A stretch of DNA of 64,000 nucleotides from Acidobacteriota bacterium (GTDB taxonomy: Bacteria; Acidobacteriota; Holophagae; Holophagales; Holophagaceae). Position 1 is the first letter of the stretch, and every line of letters starts with the position of its first letter. The DNA is taken from assembly GCA_016192145.1 (NCBI GenBank), contig JACPUT010000002.1:496001-560000 (forward strand). Direction: 5' to 3'. The position numbers were made by a program, and so were the translations under genes. This document shows positions 1 through 7,484 of the stretch, piece after piece. Below the pieces are notes generated by a model, which was not told the DNA's origin, ran no database searches, and was given only the letters and a program-made list of their open reading frames with translations.

Positions 1-233
1 GCGTTCACCGTCTCGCGCACGAGCTTGGCCACGGGAATGTAGGTCTTTGTCGTGATCTCACCCGCCACGACCACCAGGCCGGTGGTGACGAGGGTTTCAC
101 AGGCCACGCGGCTGGTGGGATCGTCCGCCAGGGCGGCGTCGAGCACCGCGTCGCTGATTTGATCGGCGATTTTGTCTGGATGGCCTTCGGTGACGCTTTC
201 GGACGTGAAGAGGTGCCGGCCGGTTTTGGCCAT
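1..233 (-). CDS. metK: S-adenosylmethionine synthetase, N-terminal part (cut by window edge)
   Basis: Makes S-adenosylmethionine from methionine and ATP in the cytoplasm. The 77 visible codons begin [20 protein letters not shown] and continue with [13 protein letters not shown], the highly conserved opening of MetK that carries the ATP-binding His (GHPDK) and the metal-binding Asp. The start is the ATG whose complement lies at 231-233. An overlapping frame from 244 is a shadow. The rest of the gene runs off the left edge. It is divergent from the lipoprotein gene at 462, and the shared intergenic space holds a short hairpin (264-279) and a palindromic repeat (311-374). No SAM-responsive riboswitch was recognised in the leader. 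Confidence 0.95.
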   Translation of the reverse strand, partial: MAKTGRHLFTSESVTEGHPDKIADQISDAVLDAALADDPTSRVACETLVTTGLVVVAGEITTKTYIPVAKLVRETVN

Positions 234-263
234 GGGGACTCCAAACGGGTGCGGGGGAGGGCG

Positions 264-279
264 GGGTTCCTTGGAACCC
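264..279. promoter_or_regulatory. Short inverted repeat in the metK leader
   Basis: The sequence reads GGGTTCC-TT-GGAACCC, a perfect 7-bp inverted repeat with a 2-nt centre, about 30 bp upstream of the metK start. It could be an operator or a small leader hairpin. No function is known and a chance palindrome is possible. Confidence 0.3.
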
Positions 280-310
280 ATCATCTTATCAGCCCTCCGG
301 GGAGCCTAGA

Positions 311-374
311 GGCCGCAGGCTGGAGGCTGGAAGTCGGGAACTGCCTCCGGTCTCCAGCCTCCAGCCTGGCGGCC
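311..374. repeat. Palindromic repeat element E1 (GGCTGGA-unit family)
   Basis: The left arm (311-332) has two AGGCTGGA-type units. The right arm (351-374) is its reverse complement apart from one inserted base and an end mismatch. The spacer is about 18 nt. It lies between the divergent metK and lipoprotein genes. The same unit builds elements E8 (30139) and E10 (44164). Confidence 0.75.
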
Positions 375-461
375 ACGGGTACCTTGCCCGGGGGATGGCC
401 CCCCCTGTATCGTGGGGGACCACCCCAAAGGCCCGAAGACCCCCAGTTGTGGAGGATCCCC

Positions 462-1589
462 ATGAAGCGCGCCCTGCGAACCACCCTCTTGGCCGCCGTG
501 GCCTCGATGGCCCTCGTGTTCACCGCCTGCAAGCGGGAAGACCCCCAGATCCGGGAGTTGACCCAGAAGGCCGCCGAAGCCGATAAGGCCGGGCAGCAGT
601 TGGGCCAGGCCGGCAGCGAGCAGCAGAAGAAGCTGGCCCAGGCCGGCGTCACTGACGTTCGCGTGAACGCGGAGACCATGCAGCTCTCCGAGGAGCAGAA
701 GAAGGCCCTCGAGGAGCGCATCAAGAACGAGAAGAACAGCTCCTACCAGGCCCTCCTCCAGGAAGTGCTGGACAAGGACAAGGAGATCAAGGATCTGAAT
801 GGCAAGATCGCCAAACTGAAGCAGGACCTGCCCACCCCCGATCGGGCCCGTGAAGGGGACAGCCACTACGGCATGGCCATCAAGTTCCTGAAGAAGAAGG
901 GCGTTTCCGACCCCGAGGCCCGCAAGCTCGTCTCCAACGTGAACATCATGGAGAAGCTGGCCCCCGGATTCGAGGTGTACCACTTCTACGCCAACGGCGT
1001 GTACGGCACCTGGGTGGCCAAGGGCCGCGCCAAGATCACCCCCTCCGAGCTGCAGAAGCAGGAGCGCGAGAAGATCGAGGGCGAGCGCGACACGGCCGTG
1101 GCCGAGAACGAGAAGCTCCAGGAGGACGTGCTGGATCTCGAGGACCAGAAGAAGCGCCTCTCCGAGGACATCGAGGGCCTGCGCGCCGAACGCTCCACCC
1201 TCATAGAGGAGCGCGCCAAGCTCCAGGGCGAGAATGCCGAGCAGCTCGGCAAGCTGAACAGCCTGCATTACATCGTGGGCAACCGCGACGCCTTGAAGAA
1301 GGAGGGCATCATCGAGATCCCCGTCTTCGCCAAGGATCGAGCCGGCAAGAACTGGCGCGACGACCTCTTCACCCTGAGCCTGGACCTCCGCTCCAGCGAG
1401 GTGATCACGATCAAGGCGGCCGACATGAACCTGAAGAAGATCGGCAAGGTGAACGTGGTGCCCGGTTCCTACGTGAAGGATGAGCACTACAAGCTCGTCA
1501 TCTCCGAGGACAAGCAGACCGCCACCATCACGCTGCTGAAGAAGGAACGCTTCAAGAACGACAAGGTGGTCTTCGCCGTCGCCGATTAG
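462..1589 (+). CDS. Putative coiled-coil lipoprotein
   Basis: A 375-residue exported protein of unknown function. It starts at an ATG eight bases after a GGAGG ribosome site. The N-terminus has a positively charged, hydrophobic signal segment ending in FTAC (Cys at about residue 23), a plausible although non-classical lipobox. Residues about 30-130 and 205-270 are rich in Lys, Glu, Gln and Leu with heptad-like spacing and should form long coiled coils. The C-terminal third (from about 280) is more globular, with predicted beta character. It is monocistronic, ending just before a very strong hairpin at 1600-1641. A cell-envelope structural or tethering role is possible but not shown. Confidence 0.8.
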   Translation: MKRALRTTLLAAVASMALVFTACKREDPQIRELTQKAAEADKAGQQLGQAGSEQQKKLAQAGVTDVRVNAETMQLSEEQKKALEERIKNEKNSSYQALLQEVLDKDKEIKDLNGKIAKLKQDLPTPDRAREGDSHYGMAIKFLKKKGVSDPEARKLVSNVNIMEKLAPGFEVYHFYANGVYGTWVAKGRAKITPSELQKQEREKIEGERDTAVAENEKLQEDVLDLEDQKKRLSEDIEGLRAERSTLIEERAKLQGENAEQLGKLNSLHYIVGNRDALKKEGIIEIPVFAKDRAGKNWRDDLFTLSLDLRSSEVITIKAADMNLKKIGKVNVVPGSYVKDEHYKLVISEDKQTATITLLKKERFKNDKVVFAVAD

Positions 1590-1599
1590 GCTTTTCACC

Positions 1600-1641
1600 G
1601 CTCGCAAAAATGGCCCGCGAACGCGGGCCATTTTTGCGAGC
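1600..1641. terminator. Perfect 20-bp stem terminator-like hairpin
   Basis: Two perfectly complementary 20-nt arms separated by AA. The stem contains an A5 run on the left and a T5 run on the right, so it could act as an intrinsic terminator in either direction. It starts 10 bp after the lipoprotein stop codon. Confidence 0.8.
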
Positions 1642-1786
1642 TGGGGAAGGCGCCGAGGGCGAGCGGCGACCTGACCCGAGGTAGGTTCCTCGGACCCTCA
1701 ATTGAGGCTGGAAATCCCCCCGGGGAGTGCCTATCGTCAGGTCCACACACCCTTTGTCACTGTCCTGTTTCACCACGAGGTCACCC
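1642..1786. other. Short promoter-containing gap
   Basis: Between the strong 1600-1641 hairpin and the lipase start lies 145 bp of GC-rich DNA with an in-frame extension of the lipase reading frame (from 1727) that lacks signal-peptide character. No clear promoter could be called. Confidence 0.3.
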
Positions 1787-4357
1787 ATGTCCCGTCTTCA
1801 ACGCGGCGCCCTCCTCGGGCTTCCCCTTCTCGTCCTGCTGGGTTGCGGCGGGAGCACCGACGTAAAGAGCGTCCCGCCCCCCAATGCCGGGGATGCTCCC
1901 ACCACCAGCGGAACCTACCCCGTCTTCGACGCCTCCGCCGGAGCGATTCCCCTCCCCAACATCCTGGCGACGGCCACGGCGAAGGATCCCCTCACGGGCA
2001 CCTTCCTCACCTCCGATCCCGTGGTGCGGCCTGCCAATACCCCCCTGACGCCCCCCGAAGCCCTGGCCTACGTGCATCACCGTGAGACGGGCGCCGTCAA
2101 TGCCGTGTCGGGCCTGAACGCCCCCATCTACATCCGCTTCAGCAATCCGGTGGATCCGGCGAGCCTCGCGGGCAACGTGAAGGTGTTCCAGCTCACGGCC
2201 GATGCCGCCACGGGTGGCCAGACCGAGAACAACGCCCTGGGTTTCACGGACATCACGGCGATGTTCACGATCTCCTACAAGGCCGGCACCACCGATCTGC
2301 ACGTCTTCCCCAACTTCCCCCTGACGCCCGGCACCAAGTACGGCTACTTCGTGAAGAACGGCGTGAAGGACGCGGCCACGGGGCTGCCGACCATCACCCC
2401 CCTGCAGATGACGGCCATGAAGTCGCCCGTGCCGATCACGGGCCTGCTGGCGGGCCTCGAGCCCATCCGTGCCGACAAGGTGAGCGGCCCCAACATCCTC
2501 CTGCGCGGCTACAAGCAGTTCATGGATGACGCCATCACCGCCACCGCCACCACGGGCATCACGTCCTTGGGCGAGATCACCCTCCTGGGCCGCTTCATCA
2601 CCACCATCGCCGGCTTCACCCTGCCCGATCCCGTGGGCGCGCCCACCACCCGCGTGCCCGTGGAATCCACCCTCCGCCAGTTCGCCGCCGGCGCCACCTT
2701 GGGCGGGCTCTCCGGCAAGACCTGGAGCAACGCGGCCACCATCCCCGCCAACACCCTCCCCAGCGGCCCCTTCACGACCTTCGTCAAGGGCACCCCCGTG
2801 AGCCCCGACGCCTACTGGACGGCCGTCATGGGTTCCGCGACGGCCGCCCCCGCCTCCGTGGGCCTCGTGGCCCTGGGCACCTTCGCCAGCGGCGATCTGA
2901 ACATCGATCCCGTGGTCGCCAAGGCCAACGCCGCCACCATGAACCTCACGGGCACCGCCGGAGCCTGGAACCCCGGCGCGGGAGTCACGCAGGCCTTCCG
3001 CAACGCGGGCGGCGTGCTCACCGGCTACTACCACACCGATCGCACCCTCAACTTCGTCTACATCGCCCCGGATCCCGCCACCATCACCCGCCCCGCCAAC
3101 GGCTATCCGATGGTGATCTACCAGCACGGCATCACCTCCCAGAAGGAGACGGTGATCGCGCTGGCTGGCACCCTCACGGCCCAGGGCTACGCCCTCATCG
3201 CCATCGACCTGCCCCTTCACGGCCAGAACCAGGTGCCCACCCACACCGCCGGCGCCCAGTGGGGCCAGGACTTCATGGCCATCGGCGCTCCGCTGGCCAC
3301 CCGCACCAACCTGCAGCAGGGCGTGGTGAACCTCTCCCGCCTGGAGTTCGTCGTGAAGACAGGCGGCCTCAGCACGGCCCTGGCCGGCGCCGGGCTCGCC
3401 ACGAGCACGCCCGACATCACCACCTCGCCCAGCAACATCAAATACGTGGGCGTGAGCCTCGGCGCCATCGTCGGCTCCTACTACTTGGCCTCCAACACCA
3501 CCTTCTCCTATCCCGCCGGCCCCTCCGGCCCGCCCTACATCCAGGCCACCCTGAATAACGATATGAAGGGCTTCCTGAACAACCCCGGCGGCCGCACCGC
3601 CTACCTGATCCAGAACAGCCCCGCCTTCGGCCCCACGGTGGATGCCGGCCTCGCGGCCGTGGGAATCGTGAAGAACACCCCCACCTACCACAGCTTCTTC
3701 CAGGTGACCCAGACCATCGTGGATCCCGCGGATCCCGCCACGATGACGAACCCCCTGGCCGCCGGGCTGCCCAGCCGCCTCTCCGGCCGCGTGGCGGTTC
3801 AGGAAGCCACCTCCACCACCTTCGATCCCGTTACGGGCGCACCCACCAACGGCGACCTCGTCATCACCAACCCCTACACCCGCTTCTTCGGCAACTCCCT
3901 GGGCGGCCGCGCCATCCTCGGCGGTGCCGGCGCCGCCGTCGGGCCCAACTTCAGCCAGCTGGCCTACACCGCCGGCGGGACCTACATGGCCCCGACCCCG
4001 GGAGGCCTCGTCGCCACGGCCCACGCCGCGGGCGTGGTGGGCAGCCCCTTCATGCTCACCCTGAGCCCCGGCCCCGCCCCCAAGGTGATCAACGCCGCGA
4101 CCTCCGTGCTGGATGCCGCACCCAAGGAAGGCTACTTCCAGTTCGACCAGACGGGCATCGGCCACGCCTTCATCCTGAACCCCACGAACCCCGTGGCCAT
4201 CGCCCTGGGCCAACGCCAGCTGGTCTACTGGCTGGGCTTCGGTCTCGTGGTGGATCCCACGCAGCAGGGCGCCACCCTGCCCATCGTGCAGCCCGCCTCC
4301 CTGCCGGAGTCCATGATCTTCGACGCCCCCAAGGCGATCACGATCCTGGCGCACTGA
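1787..4357 (+). CDS. Lipase-like alpha/beta-hydrolase lipoprotein
   Basis: An 856-residue exported protein. The start chosen is the ATG at 1787, after CACGAGG and directly before a lipoprotein signal (hydrophobic run then LVLLGC, Cys at about 20). The N-terminal half contains FDASAGAIPLPNIL and repeated Thr/Ala/Pro-rich beta segments resembling the N-terminal domain of bacterial virulence-factor-type lipases (Pfam Lipase_bact_N). The hydrolase part has YQHGITSQKE (oxyanion region), the strand ALIAIDLPLHGQ and the nucleophile elbow GVSLG at about residue 560. A late GIGHAF may supply the catalytic His. It probably hydrolyses esters or lipids at the outer membrane or outside the cell. Substrate is unknown. 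It is followed by a bidirectional hairpin at 4373. Confidence 0.8.
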   Translation: MSRLQRGALLGLPLLVLLGCGGSTDVKSVPPPNAGDAPTTSGTYPVFDASAGAIPLPNILATATAKDPLTGTFLTSDPVVRPANTPLTPPEALAYVHHRETGAVNAVSGLNAPIYIRFSNPVDPASLAGNVKVFQLTADAATGGQTENNALGFTDITAMFTISYKAGTTDLHVFPNFPLTPGTKYGYFVKNGVKDAATGLPTITPLQMTAMKSPVPITGLLAGLEPIRADKVSGPNILLRGYKQFMDDAITATATTGITSLGEITLLGRFITTIAGFTLPDPVGAPTTRVPVESTLRQFAAGATLGGLSGKTWSNAATIPANTLPSGPFTTFVKGTPVSPDAYWTAVMGSATAAPASVGLVALGTFASGDLNIDPVVAKANAATMNLTGTAGAWNPGAGVTQAFRNAGGVLTGYYHTDRTLNFVYIAPDPATITRPANGYPMVIYQHGITSQKETVIALAGTLTAQGYALIAIDLPLHGQNQVPTHTAGAQWGQDFMAIGAPLATRTNLQQGVVNLSRLEFVVKTGGLSTALAGAGLATSTPDITTSPSNIKYVGVSLGAIVGSYYLASNTTFSYPAGPSGPPYIQATLNNDMKGFLNNPGGRTAYLIQNSPAFGPTVDAGLAAVGIVKNTPTYHSFFQVTQTIVDPADPATMTNPLAAGLPSRLSGRVAVQEATSTTFDPVTGAPTNGDLVITNPYTRFFGNSLGGRAILGGAGAAVGPNFSQLAYTAGGTYMAPTPGGLVATAHAAGVVGSPFMLTLSPGPAPKVINAATSVLDAAPKEGYFQFDQTGIGHAFILNPTNPVAIALGQRQLVYWLGFGLVVDPTQQGATLPIVQPASLPESMIFDAPKAITILAH

Positions 4358-4372
4358 ACCTGATCTGAAGCC

Positions 4373-4410
4373 ACACGAGGAGGGCGGGGGCGACCCCGCT
4401 CTTCTCGTGT
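4373..4410. terminator. Bidirectional terminator hairpin between convergent genes
   Basis: ACACGAGGAGGGCGGGG and its near reverse complement flank a GCGA loop (15 of 17 pairs plus two wobble pairs). It fills the whole gap between the lipase gene (+) and the acyltransferase gene (-). Confidence 0.75.
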
Positions 4411-5712
4411 TCAGGGGAGGCGGGAAAGCTCCGGGCAATGGGCCAGCAGCTGGGCCCTGGCCTCCAGCAGCGCGGGCACCTTCGGGTGCCGGCGGGCCAT
4501 GAAACCCCGCACGGCCTGGACATCCTCGGCCACGCGCTCCGTGAGGGGCAGGCTGAACCAGGCGGCGAGGAGGCCCAGGGGCAGCCACGCCCAGGAGCCG
4601 AGGTGGATGGCGCGGAGGCCCAGCCAGGTGAGCCCCGCGGCCCAGAGGGGCAGCAGGAGGATGCCCCCGAGGAGCTTCACCGTGGCGGTGACATCCACCT
4701 CATCCGTGAGGCGGCCCGCCAGCCAGCCGACGAGGCGGTACATGGGCCAGAAGGGGAGCCCGAAGGGCAGGCAGGCGAGGAGGGAGGCCAGGCGGAGCAG
4801 GGCCTTGGGAAGCCACCGGGCCGCTTCCGGAAGGCCATAGGCATGGCCGATCTGATCGGGGCGGAGGCCATGCCGCTGGAGCCAGGCCTGGATGCGATCC
4901 ACGTCCTCCCGGAGTCCGGCCCGGAAGGCCGGGTCCAGGCCGCCGAGGTAAGCCTCCAGGGCCTTCACCCGCGCGCGCAGACCCTCCAGATCCGCCGTGG
5001 TCCGGGGGGCCTCGGCCAGCAGCCAGCCGATGTCCTGGGCCAGGCGCAGGCGCTCGGCCTCGGGGCCGTGCAGGGTGAGGGCGCGGAGGGCATCCCGCAT
5101 GCGGGCCGTGAGGACCTGCACGCTCTCGGGATCGGCGCCCGGGAGATCCCCATGGGGGATGGGCTCCCCCACCCGCAGCAGGGCGTTGTGGCGGAAGAGC
5201 TCCCGATCCCCGTAGACGAGGCCGGCGGGCACCAGGGCGGGGCGCGTGGGGCTGCTCAGCACCATGCGGGCGGCACCTGTCTTGAGGGGCGCGAGGTCAT
5301 GGCCGCCGTGGCTGATGCCCTCGGGGTAGATGCCCACCACCTCCCCGGCCTCGAAGGCGCGGTGCACGGCGCTGAAGGTGGCCTGGATGGCGGCCTGCCG
5401 CTGGGCCTCCGAGGCGCCCTCGGGCAGATCCTGGGCGCGCTGCACGGGGATGGGACGGAAGAGGGCGATGAAGGGCCGAAGGGGCAGAAGCTTCCACAGC
5501 GTGGCCTTGGCCACGAAGCGGGGCGCCCGCTGCAGCAGGGCCGTCACCACCAGGGGATCCAGCAATCCGTTGGGGTGGTTCAGCACCAGCAGCACGGGCC
5601 CCTCGGGCAGGGCGGGGCCTTCGCGGCGGAGCTGGCGGAACCAGAGCCGGCCCGTGGCGCGGGCGAAGGCCTTGAGGGCGGTGCTCACGGGAACCTTTCG
5701 TGGCGGGCCCAT
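4411..5712 (-). CDS. PlsC-type 1-acyl-glycerol-phosphate acyltransferase family protein
   Basis: A 433-residue membrane-associated acyltransferase likely to transfer an acyl chain to a glycerophosphate lipid precursor. Residues 45-53 read NHPNGLLDP, the variant HxxxxxD block I seen in larger PlsC/GPAT-like proteins. GIYPEGISHGG at about 150 is the substrate-binding block (EGxS/T). Two or more hydrophobic segments lie in the last third (about 310-400). The upstream ATG at 5712 has AGGA directly abutting it. An in-frame GTG at 5688 has GAAAGG at better spacing and may be the true start (425 residues). It is convergent with the lipase gene. Confidence 0.85.
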   Translation of the reverse strand: MGPPRKVPVSTALKAFARATGRLWFRQLRREGPALPEGPVLLVLNHPNGLLDPLVVTALLQRAPRFVAKATLWKLLPLRPFIALFRPIPVQRAQDLPEGASEAQRQAAIQATFSAVHRAFEAGEVVGIYPEGISHGGHDLAPLKTGAARMVLSSPTRPALVPAGLVYGDRELFRHNALLRVGEPIPHGDLPGADPESVQVLTARMRDALRALTLHGPEAERLRLAQDIGWLLAEAPRTTADLEGLRARVKALEAYLGGLDPAFRAGLREDVDRIQAWLQRHGLRPDQIGHAYGLPEAARWLPKALLRLASLLACLPFGLPFWPMYRLVGWLAGRLTDEVDVTATVKLLGGILLLPLWAAGLTWLGLRAIHLGSWAWLPLGLLAAWFSLPLTERVAEDVQAVRGFMARRHPKVPALLEARAQLLAHCPELSRLP

Positions 5713-5747
5713 TCCTGGCTGGCCGTCGATCCGGAGGTGAATGGCCT

Positions 5748-5874
5748 AACGCAGAGGCGCGGAGGCGCGGAGGCGCAGAGGAAGGAGGGGCCGCCATCTT
5801 CTCTGCAACCACGGGCATCAGCGATTCCTAGCCCTGCCTTTCTCTGCGCCTCCGCGCCTCTGCGCCTCTGCGTT
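5748..5874. repeat. Palindromic repeat element E2 (GCGGAGGC-unit family)
   Basis: The left arm (5748-5785) is four or five copies of an 8-bp unit G-C-[AG]-G-A-G-G-C. The right arm (5836-5874) is its reverse complement at about 36 of 38 positions. The spacer is about 50 nt. A further partial unit continues to 5880. It lies between two minus-strand genes. E7 (17226) has the same unit. Confidence 0.85.
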
Positions 5875-5902
5875 CTGCGTTTTTTATCGAACGAATTCGG
5901 GT

Positions 5903-7135
5903 TCATGCCGCCTTCTCCCGCCCCCGGGCCCACCAGAGTGCCAAGCCGGAGAGAAGGATCGCGGGAATGGCGATGAGCATGGCCCGGCCGAGCGCTTCAC
6001 CGGTGGCCATCCCGGCGCCCTGCATGGCGTCACTTCGCCAGCCCACGAATTTCGGGCTGATCGCATCGCCCAGGAGGTGGATCAGGAACACGTTGATGGC
6101 GATCCCGGTCGCCCGTACCGAGGCGGGGAGGCTGCTCACGGTGAGCGCGTTCACGGGGCTCGTGTTGATGAAGAGGAGCAGCATGCCCGCGAAGAAGAGG
6201 GCGTAGACCATTCGGAGGCTGTCGGCCCCCAGGGCGAGGGCCACCACGGGGCCGGCGGCCAGCAGGGTGAGCCCGCTGATCCACATGCCCGCGTCGGGGA
6301 AGCGCTTCTGCATCCGATCCGTGAGGCTGCCGCCCAGGAAGGTGCCCACGATGCCCGTGATCACCGCGATGCCGCCGAACACCGTGCCCGCCTGGCCCGT
6401 GCTCACGTCAAACTTCCGCTGCAGCAGCGTGGGCCCCCAGTGGGAGAGGGCGCCCATGGCGAAGGTGTAGGCCACGTAACTGCCCGTGCAGGCCAGCCAC
6501 ACGCGGTTGCGGAAGATGGCGCCGAGGCGTTGGCCGAAGGTGAGCCCGGGGGCCAGATCCTGGACGCGATCCATGCCGCCGCGCACGGGGTCCTTGAGCA
6601 GCATCATGCGCACGGCGAAGAACAGCCCCGGCAAGCCCGCCACGAGGAAGGCCGCGCGCCAGCCCCAGTGCTGGGCCACGAGCCCGCCCAGGCCGTAGCC
6701 GAAGGCGCTGCCCACGGGGATGGCGAGGTAGAACCAGGTGAACTTCGCGGCGCGCTCATCCTCGGGCACCACGTCCGCGAGGATGGCGGGGCCCAGCGTG
6801 GCGTAGGCGGCCTCGCCCACGCCCACGAGGGAGCGCGTGAAGAGCAGGGCGGGATAGGAATGCACGAAGGCCGCGCCCACCGTGGCGAGGCTCCACAGCG
6901 CCACCCCCAGGGCCACGAGCTTGGGCCGGTGGTAGCGATCCGCCAGCCAGCCGAAGACGGGGGCCGAGATCATGTAGACGACCACGAAAACGAAGGGCAG
7001 CGTGCCCAGCTGCCCGTCCGTGAGGTGCAGGTCGCGACCCAGGGGTTCGAGCACGGCCGCCACCACGTAGCGGTCCAGGTAATTGAGCAGGTTGATGCCC
7101 GTCAGGAGGATCAGGAGTCGGGTGCTGGTGCGCAT
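5903..7135 (-). CDS. Spinster-like MFS transporter
   Basis: A 410-residue inner-membrane transporter with about 12 hydrophobic segments. It opens with LLTGINLLNYLDRYVVAAVL, the helix-1 signature typical of Spinster-like and related MFS permeases. GWLADRYHR at about 60-70 is the MFS loop 2-3 motif (GxLaDRxxr). SLVGVGEAAYATLGPAILADV is the characteristic helix-4 segment of the Spinster group. The start is the ATG at 7135. The substrate cannot be read from sequence; lipid or organic-anion efflux is possible. It stands alone on the minus strand, with a repeat element downstream and a gene remnant upstream. Confidence 0.85.
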   Translation of the reverse strand: MRTSTRLLILLTGINLLNYLDRYVVAAVLEPLGRDLHLTDGQLGTLPFVFVVVYMISAPVFGWLADRYHRPKLVALGVALWSLATVGAAFVHSYPALLFTRSLVGVGEAAYATLGPAILADVVPEDERAAKFTWFYLAIPVGSAFGYGLGGLVAQHWGWRAAFLVAGLPGLFFAVRMMLLKDPVRGGMDRVQDLAPGLTFGQRLGAIFRNRVWLACTGSYVAYTFAMGALSHWGPTLLQRKFDVSTGQAGTVFGGIAVITGIVGTFLGGSLTDRMQKRFPDAGMWISGLTLLAAGPVVALALGADSLRMVYALFFAGMLLLFINTSPVNALTVSSLPASVRATGIAINVFLIHLLGDAISPKFVGWRSDAMQGAGMATGEALGRAMLIAIPAILLSGLALWWARGREKAA

Positions 7136-7219
7136 GGGGGTCTCGCATCCAGCGTAGCCGGAAGGATTCGCTCCAGTCCTCCCCCGGATGGGAACCTCGT
7201 GGGACTCGCTTTCAGAGGC

Positions 7220-7312
7220 TCAGCGGCGGCGGAAACGCGTGTACTGGATCAGCGGGTCGGGGGTCTTGGCGGCGTAGATGGTGTCCCAGTGGGTCTGGCT
7301 CGTGGATCCGGT
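7220..7312 (-). pseudogene. Orphan reading-frame remnant (about 30 codons)
   Basis: A short minus-strand open stretch encodes SQTHWDTIYAAKTPDPLIQY followed by TRFRRR and a stop. The HWDxxYaxKxPd pattern resembles the opening of class I SAM-dependent methyltransferases, but the frame lacks a start and ends within 30 codons. It may be a relic of a truncated gene or a coincidence. It lies 60 bp from palindromic element E3. The rest of the 349-bp gap (7136-7484) shows nothing else recognisable. Confidence 0.3.
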
Positions 7313-7371
7313 CTAGGCGTTTCCACAAGCTTCTGCTCCCGAAGGGATGGTCCTCGGAATGGGGGTGGAGA

Positions 7372-7426
7372 AAAGCTGGGCACAGAGGACACGGAGCGCC
7401 CTCTGTGTCCTCTGTGTCCTGCTTTC
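7372..7426. repeat. Palindromic repeat element E3 (CACAGAGGA-unit family)
   Basis: The left arm (7372-7396) and right arm (7401-7425) are near-perfect reverse complements built from the 9-bp unit CACAGAGGA. The spacer is only 4 nt, so this is the most compact element in the window. It lies between two minus-strand genes. E9 (41094) uses a closely related unit. Confidence 0.85.
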
Positions 7427-7484
7427 CGTTCGATCAGGGCGCGAGGCCCAGATCAAAGCCCCGAGATCCCTTCGCGCACCAAGC

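Noticed and set aside
234-461. SAM riboswitch upstream of metK
   Set aside because: No SAM-I, SAM-II or SAM-IV core motifs were recognised; only a short hairpin and element E1 are present.
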